18,034 nucleotides of DNA from Gammaproteobacteria bacterium (GTDB lineage Bacteria; Pseudomonadota; Gammaproteobacteria; PS1; Pseudothioglobaceae), in the NCBI GenBank assembly GCA_015658965.1, contig DQNX01000163.1:1-18034 (forward strand), given 5' to 3'. Positions 15,379-18,034 of the stretch are shown in pieces. The notes beneath the pieces were generated by a model. It saw only the letters and a list, made by a program, of their open reading frames with translations. It was not told the DNA's origin and did no database searches. The position numbers were made by a program, and so were the translations under genes. Each line of letters begins with the position of its first letter. Position 1 is the stretch's first letter.

Positions 15379-16308
15379 ATGCAAGTTGCATTGTCAATTC
15401 AAGGTTTACAAAAAACTTACGCCAATAATACCGAAGCGCTAAAAAGTATTAATTTGCAAGTTGATGAAGGCGATTTTTTTGCCCTTTTAGGCGGTAATGG
15501 CGCAGGAAAAACCACCGCTATTGGCATTGTCTGTGGTTTGCTTAATAAGACTGCGGGCAATGTCTGTGTCTTAGGCCTTGATCAAGATACACATGGAAAC
15601 GATATTAAACGTTTGATTGGATTGATGCCCCAAGAATTTAATTTTGATCCATTTGAGCCAATCGAAGAAATATTGATTAACCAAGCGGGTTATCACGGCA
15701 TTAGCCGTTCGGCTTCTAGAGCACAAGCAGAGATATTATTAAAAAGAATGCAATTATGGGACAAGCGTTTTGATATAGCCAAGTCTTTATCAGGCGGTAT
15801 GAAACGTCGTTTGATGTTGGCCAGGGCCTTGATTCACCAGCCTAAGATTCTGATTTTAGACGAACCTACTGCAGGTGTTGATGTTAAGATTAGACACTCT
15901 ATATGGGCGTATCTTAAAGAGATAAATCGTGATGGTATGACCATTATTTTGACCACGCATTATCTAGAAGAAGCAGAATCTTTGTGTCGTAATATTGCTA
16001 TTTTGAATGAAGGTGAGGTGGTTGAACAAACCAGTATGAAAAAGCTGCTCTCTAAAGTGACGCACCAAATTATTATTTTAGAAAGCACCAGCACATTGCC
16101 CGAGTATATTAAAGAAGATGGGTTTGAATGTGAAAGGCTGGATGATTATTCCTTGCAAGTTGTGCTCGGATCGGACATCAATATTACCGATGTTTTACAA
16201 AACTTAGCAAAGCAGAATGTGAGTGTGGATCATGTTCGTAGTGCACAAAACCGGTTAGAAACTTTATTTTTGCATTTGACTCAAAAGCAACAATCGGAGC
16301 AAAGTTAA
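15379..16308 (+). CDS. yadG: ABC-2 exporter ATP-binding protein (YadG-like)
   Basis: Cytosolic ATPase subunit of a two-component ABC exporter. Walker A GGNGAGKTT (38-46), Q-loop Q85 (GLMPQEFNF), signature LSGGMKRR (137-144), Walker B ILILDEP (157-163, catalytic E162), D-loop AGVD (165-168) and H-loop H194. The 309 residues match E. coli YadG (308), including a C-terminal extension of about 90 residues after the nucleotide-binding domain. The permease starts on the base after its stop. The substrate of YadGH is not established. The symbol reflects best resemblance; other CcmA/DrrA-type exporters share this architecture. Confidence 0.88.
   Translation: MQVALSIQGLQKTYANNTEALKSINLQVDEGDFFALLGGNGAGKTTAIGIVCGLLNKTAGNVCVLGLDQDTHGNDIKRLIGLMPQEFNFDPFEPIEEILINQAGYHGISRSASRAQAEILLKRMQLWDKRFDIAKSLSGGMKRRLMLARALIHQPKILILDEPTAGVDVKIRHSIWAYLKEINRDGMTIILTTHYLEEAESLCRNIAILNEGEVVEQTSMKKLLSKVTHQIIILESTSTLPEYIKEDGFECERLDDYSLQVVLGSDINITDVLQNLAKQNVSVDHVRSAQNRLETLFLHLTQKQQSEQS
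16296..16299 (+). promoter_or_regulatory. Ribosome-binding site of the ABC permease gene
   Basis: GGAG, nine bases before the permease ATG and inside the end of the ATPase gene. It confirms the permease start directly after the upstream TAA. Confidence 0.55.
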
Positions 16309-17067
16309 ATGTGGATCGCTTATAAAACTATTATCACCAAGGAAGTGCTAAGGTTTTCGCGTATTTGGGTGCAAACCATTTTTCCACCGATTATCACCAC
16401 TTCGCTGTATTTGTTAATTTTTGGCGGCTTAATGGGTGAACGTATTGGTCAAATGCAGGGGATTGATTATTTACAGTATATTATTCCTGGCATTATATTG
16501 ATGACTGTTATTACTAACTCTTACAGCAACACGGTGATGTCATTTTTCTTGGCAAAATTCAACCACAGTATTGAAGAAGTACTTGTATCACCAGTGCCTT
16601 ACTGGGTAATCTTACTGGGTTATATTTCGGGTGGTGTTGTGCGCGGGTTTGTTGTAGGGGTTTGTGTATTTATTACAGTCTCATTATTTGTTAAAGTTGA
16701 GATTGATAGTATCTGGATTACATTGATTACCTTTTTGTTAACAGCCATCTTATTTTCCCTAGCAGGATTTATTAATGCAATATTCGCAAAATCATTTGAT
16801 GATGTCACTATTGTCCCCACCTTTGTTCTTATGCCGATGACCTATCTTGGTGGTATGTTTTATAGTATTGATATCTTGCCACAATTTTGGCAAGATGTTT
16901 CTAAATTTAATCCAATCTATTATATGGTCGATAGTTTCAGGTTAGGCTTCTTTGGTGTGAGTTCCTCAGATTTTTTGACTTCAGTATCAGTGCTTGTTGT
17001 GATAACTTTCGCCTTGGCAATTATTGCTTTTTATTTGCTTAAACGCGGTGTTAGTATTAAGACTTGA
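16309..17067 (+). CDS. yadH: ABC-2 type permease (YadH-like)
   Basis: Inner-membrane subunit of the exporter encoded with the preceding ATPase; zero-base gap between the genes. 252 residues (E. coli YadH 256) with about six membrane segments (near 22-42, 55-75, 98-125, 135-160, 165-185, 225-245). Family marks: the amphipathic N-terminus, the cytosolic IEEVLVSPVP loop (88-97), and NPIYYMVDSFR (201-211) before the last helix, as in ABC-2 permeases. It overlaps the convergent plsY by 11 bases. No periplasmic or outer-membrane partner is visible, so it probably acts as a dimeric flippase or exporter of unknown substrate. Confidence 0.88.
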   Translation: MWIAYKTIITKEVLRFSRIWVQTIFPPIITTSLYLLIFGGLMGERIGQMQGIDYLQYIIPGIILMTVITNSYSNTVMSFFLAKFNHSIEEVLVSPVPYWVILLGYISGGVVRGFVVGVCVFITVSLFVKVEIDSIWITLITFLLTAILFSLAGFINAIFAKSFDDVTIVPTFVLMPMTYLGGMFYSIDILPQFWQDVSKFNPIYYMVDSFRLGFFGVSSSDFLTSVSVLVVITFALAIIAFYLLKRGVSIKT

Positions 17068-17638
17068 TTTGACCTTCGTCACCTGCAAGCATTCTTTTAA
17101 TATTGCTACGATGTGTGTAGAAAATCCAAAGACAAATCACACCAACGACGTAAGTAGCTTCAAGATTGTCGGTTATGAAATAAAAATAAGCTGGCATCAA
17201 TAAAGTGGCAATCAGTGCCGATAAAGATGAGATTTTTAGTACTTTGGCAACAAACAACCAAGTGATTGCAAAACTCAAGCCAGCTAAATAATTAAGCGCA
17301 AGTAGGGCGCCGATAAAAGTGGCCACACCTTTGCCGCCTTTAAAACCAAAGAAGATTGGGTAAACATGACCTAAGAACGCTGCCATGGCAATAAATGTCA
17401 TTCCTAATAATTCAATATCCAGGTATTGAGCCACCAATACTGGAAGAGCACCTTTTAAACCATCGCCTATTAAAACAACCGCGGCTGCTTTTTTACCGCC
17501 AATACGAAACACATTAGTCGCGCCAGGATTGTTAGATCCTTGTGTTCTGGGGTCGGGCAGGTTTAAAATTTTACAAACAATGATTGCTGCCGAAATAGAC
17601 CCTATAAGATAAGCGCAAATGATGAGCGTTGGTAACAT
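17057..17638 (-). CDS. plsY: Acyl-phosphate:glycerol-3-phosphate acyltransferase PlsY
   Basis: Inner-membrane enzyme that transfers acyl groups from acyl-phosphate (made by PlsX) to glycerol-3-phosphate, the first step of phospholipid synthesis. All three family motifs are visible: GSNNPGATNVFR (34-45), GDGLKG (58-63) and GHVYPIFFGFKGGKGVAT (90-107). 193 residues with several hydrophobic segments, the usual size. ATG at 17636-17638, 38 bases from the divergent folB start, an arrangement known from other gammaproteobacteria. The 3' end overlaps yadH by 11 bases in antisense. Confidence 0.96.
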   Translation of the reverse strand: MLPTLIICAYLIGSISAAIIVCKILNLPDPRTQGSNNPGATNVFRIGGKKAAAVVLIGDGLKGALPVLVAQYLDIELLGMTFIAMAAFLGHVYPIFFGFKGGKGVATFIGALLALNYLAGLSFAITWLFVAKVLKISSLSALIATLLMPAYFYFITDNLEATYVVGVICLWIFYTHRSNIKRMLAGDEGQIKS

Positions 17639-17653
17639 ATAATTTCAACTTTG

Positions 17654-17665
17654 AATTTTAAAATT
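17654..17665. repeat. 12-base A/T palindrome between plsY and folB
   Basis: AATTTTAAAATT is a perfect palindrome in the 38-base divergent gap. The gap is nearly all A and T and is too short for two full separate promoters upstream of leaders, so promoters must overlap or extend into the genes. A role for the palindrome is speculative. Confidence 0.2.
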
Positions 17666-17676
17666 TTAATTTAAGC

Positions 17677-18033
17677 ATGGATATCGTATTTATACAAGGT
17701 TTAAAAATTGACACAGTCATTGGTATTTACGACTGGGAAAGGCAGATCCGCCAAGATATTACCCTAGATATTGAGATGGGTTTTGATATTGTACCTGCAA
17801 GCAAAACCGATCACATTGATCAAACATTGGATTACAAGGCGGTTTCAAAGCGCTTGATTGATTTTGTTGAAAATAGTGAATTTCAGTTGGTAGAAACACT
17901 CGCTGAGAAAATTTGCGAAATTATTCTTAACGAGTTTGAAGTGATGGAAGTTAAGCTAACTTTGAACAAAGGTCAGGCCGTTACAGGTGCTCAGGGGGTT
18001 GGTGTGATCATTAATCGACATAAAAATGGCTAA
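17677..18033 (+). CDS. folB: Dihydroneopterin aldolase
   Basis: Cleaves 7,8-dihydroneopterin to 6-hydroxymethyl-dihydropterin and glycolaldehyde in folate synthesis. The N-terminus MDIVFIQGLKIDTVIGIYDWER closely follows E. coli FolB, with E21; also LDYKAV (51-56, Y53), LVETLAE (71-77, pterin-binding E73) and K98 at the catalytic lysine position. 118 residues, typical. The usual KPGA after that lysine reads KGQA, with spacing to the following VGV preserved, so I expect activity. It is divergent from plsY as in relatives. Stop TAA at 18031-18033; the next gene may overlap it. Confidence 0.94.
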   Translation: MDIVFIQGLKIDTVIGIYDWERQIRQDITLDIEMGFDIVPASKTDHIDQTLDYKAVSKRLIDFVENSEFQLVETLAEKICEIILNEFEVMEVKLTLNKGQAVTGAQGVGVIINRHKNG

Positions 18034-18034
18034 A
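18026..18034 (+). CDS. Possible start of the next gene (partial)
   Basis: ATG GCT AAA opens one frame away from the end of folB, overlapping it by eight bases, and runs off the window. MAK is a common protein start and short overlaps are usual here, but only three codons are visible and there is no clear Shine-Dalgarno. folK would be a plausible guess from folate-gene clustering, without sequence support. Confidence 0.2.

Noticed and set aside
1..18034. Mobile element, CRISPR array, toxin-antitoxin, defence island, tRNA or rRNA
   Set aside because: Read for direct and inverted repeats, transposase or integrase motifs and cloverleaf-like arms; none found. The window is core-gene dense and uniform in composition.

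Overview
This is an AT-rich (roughly 40% GC by eye) bacterial chromosome segment made almost entirely of core genes. Gene content (dusB-fis pair, avtA, dbpA, purH, yadGH-like ABC pair, divergent plsY/folB) and protein character point to a gammaproteobacterium. The low GC, compact spacing, weak Shine-Dalgarno sequences and frequent GTG/TTG starts suggest a streamlined lineage such as the SUP05/Thioglobus group of marine sulfur oxidisers and their bivalve-symbiont relatives. That placement is an inference, since no rRNA or sulfur-oxidation marker lies in the window.

Layout. Positions 1-2455 (+): a secreted tandem thioredoxin-fold protein whose signal peptide appears broken by a one-base frameshift, then the RNA helicase DbpA. 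Positions 2452-2865 (-): an unrecognised 137-residue protein, divergent from avtA (2959-4209, +, valine-pyruvate aminotransferase). Positions 4210-4378 form an AT-rich convergent gap holding a 35-codon ORF that may be the decayed N-terminus of a membrane transporter. Positions 15233 down to 4379 (-) form a co-directional run of about 10.9 kb with short gaps or overlaps: aceF, lpdA, a PCMT-like methyltransferase, an RND/MMPL exporter, nadB, def, dusB, fis, purH. Positions 15379-17067 (+): a two-gene ABC-2 exporter (yadG/yadH-like). Positions 17057-17638 (-): plsY, divergent from folB (17677-18033, +). The next gene may begin inside the end of folB.

How the genes work together. AceF and LpdA are the E2 and E3 parts of pyruvate dehydrogenase, but no E1 (aceE) gene lies next to them. 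NadB starts de novo NAD synthesis, PurH finishes de novo IMP synthesis, FolB acts in folate synthesis, and PlsY makes lysophosphatidate. Def, DusB and DbpA serve translation and ribosome assembly, and Fis is a nucleoid protein. These suit a biosynthetically self-sufficient but economical cell.

I saw no tRNA, rRNA, CRISPR array, insertion sequence, phage gene or defence system, and no gene-free stretch longer than 300 bases. No convincing new multi-gene system is visible. The points most worth checking are the thioredoxin frameshift, the small ORF after avtA, the unknown 137-residue protein, the non-canonical PCMT homologue and the aceE-less aceF-lpdA pair.
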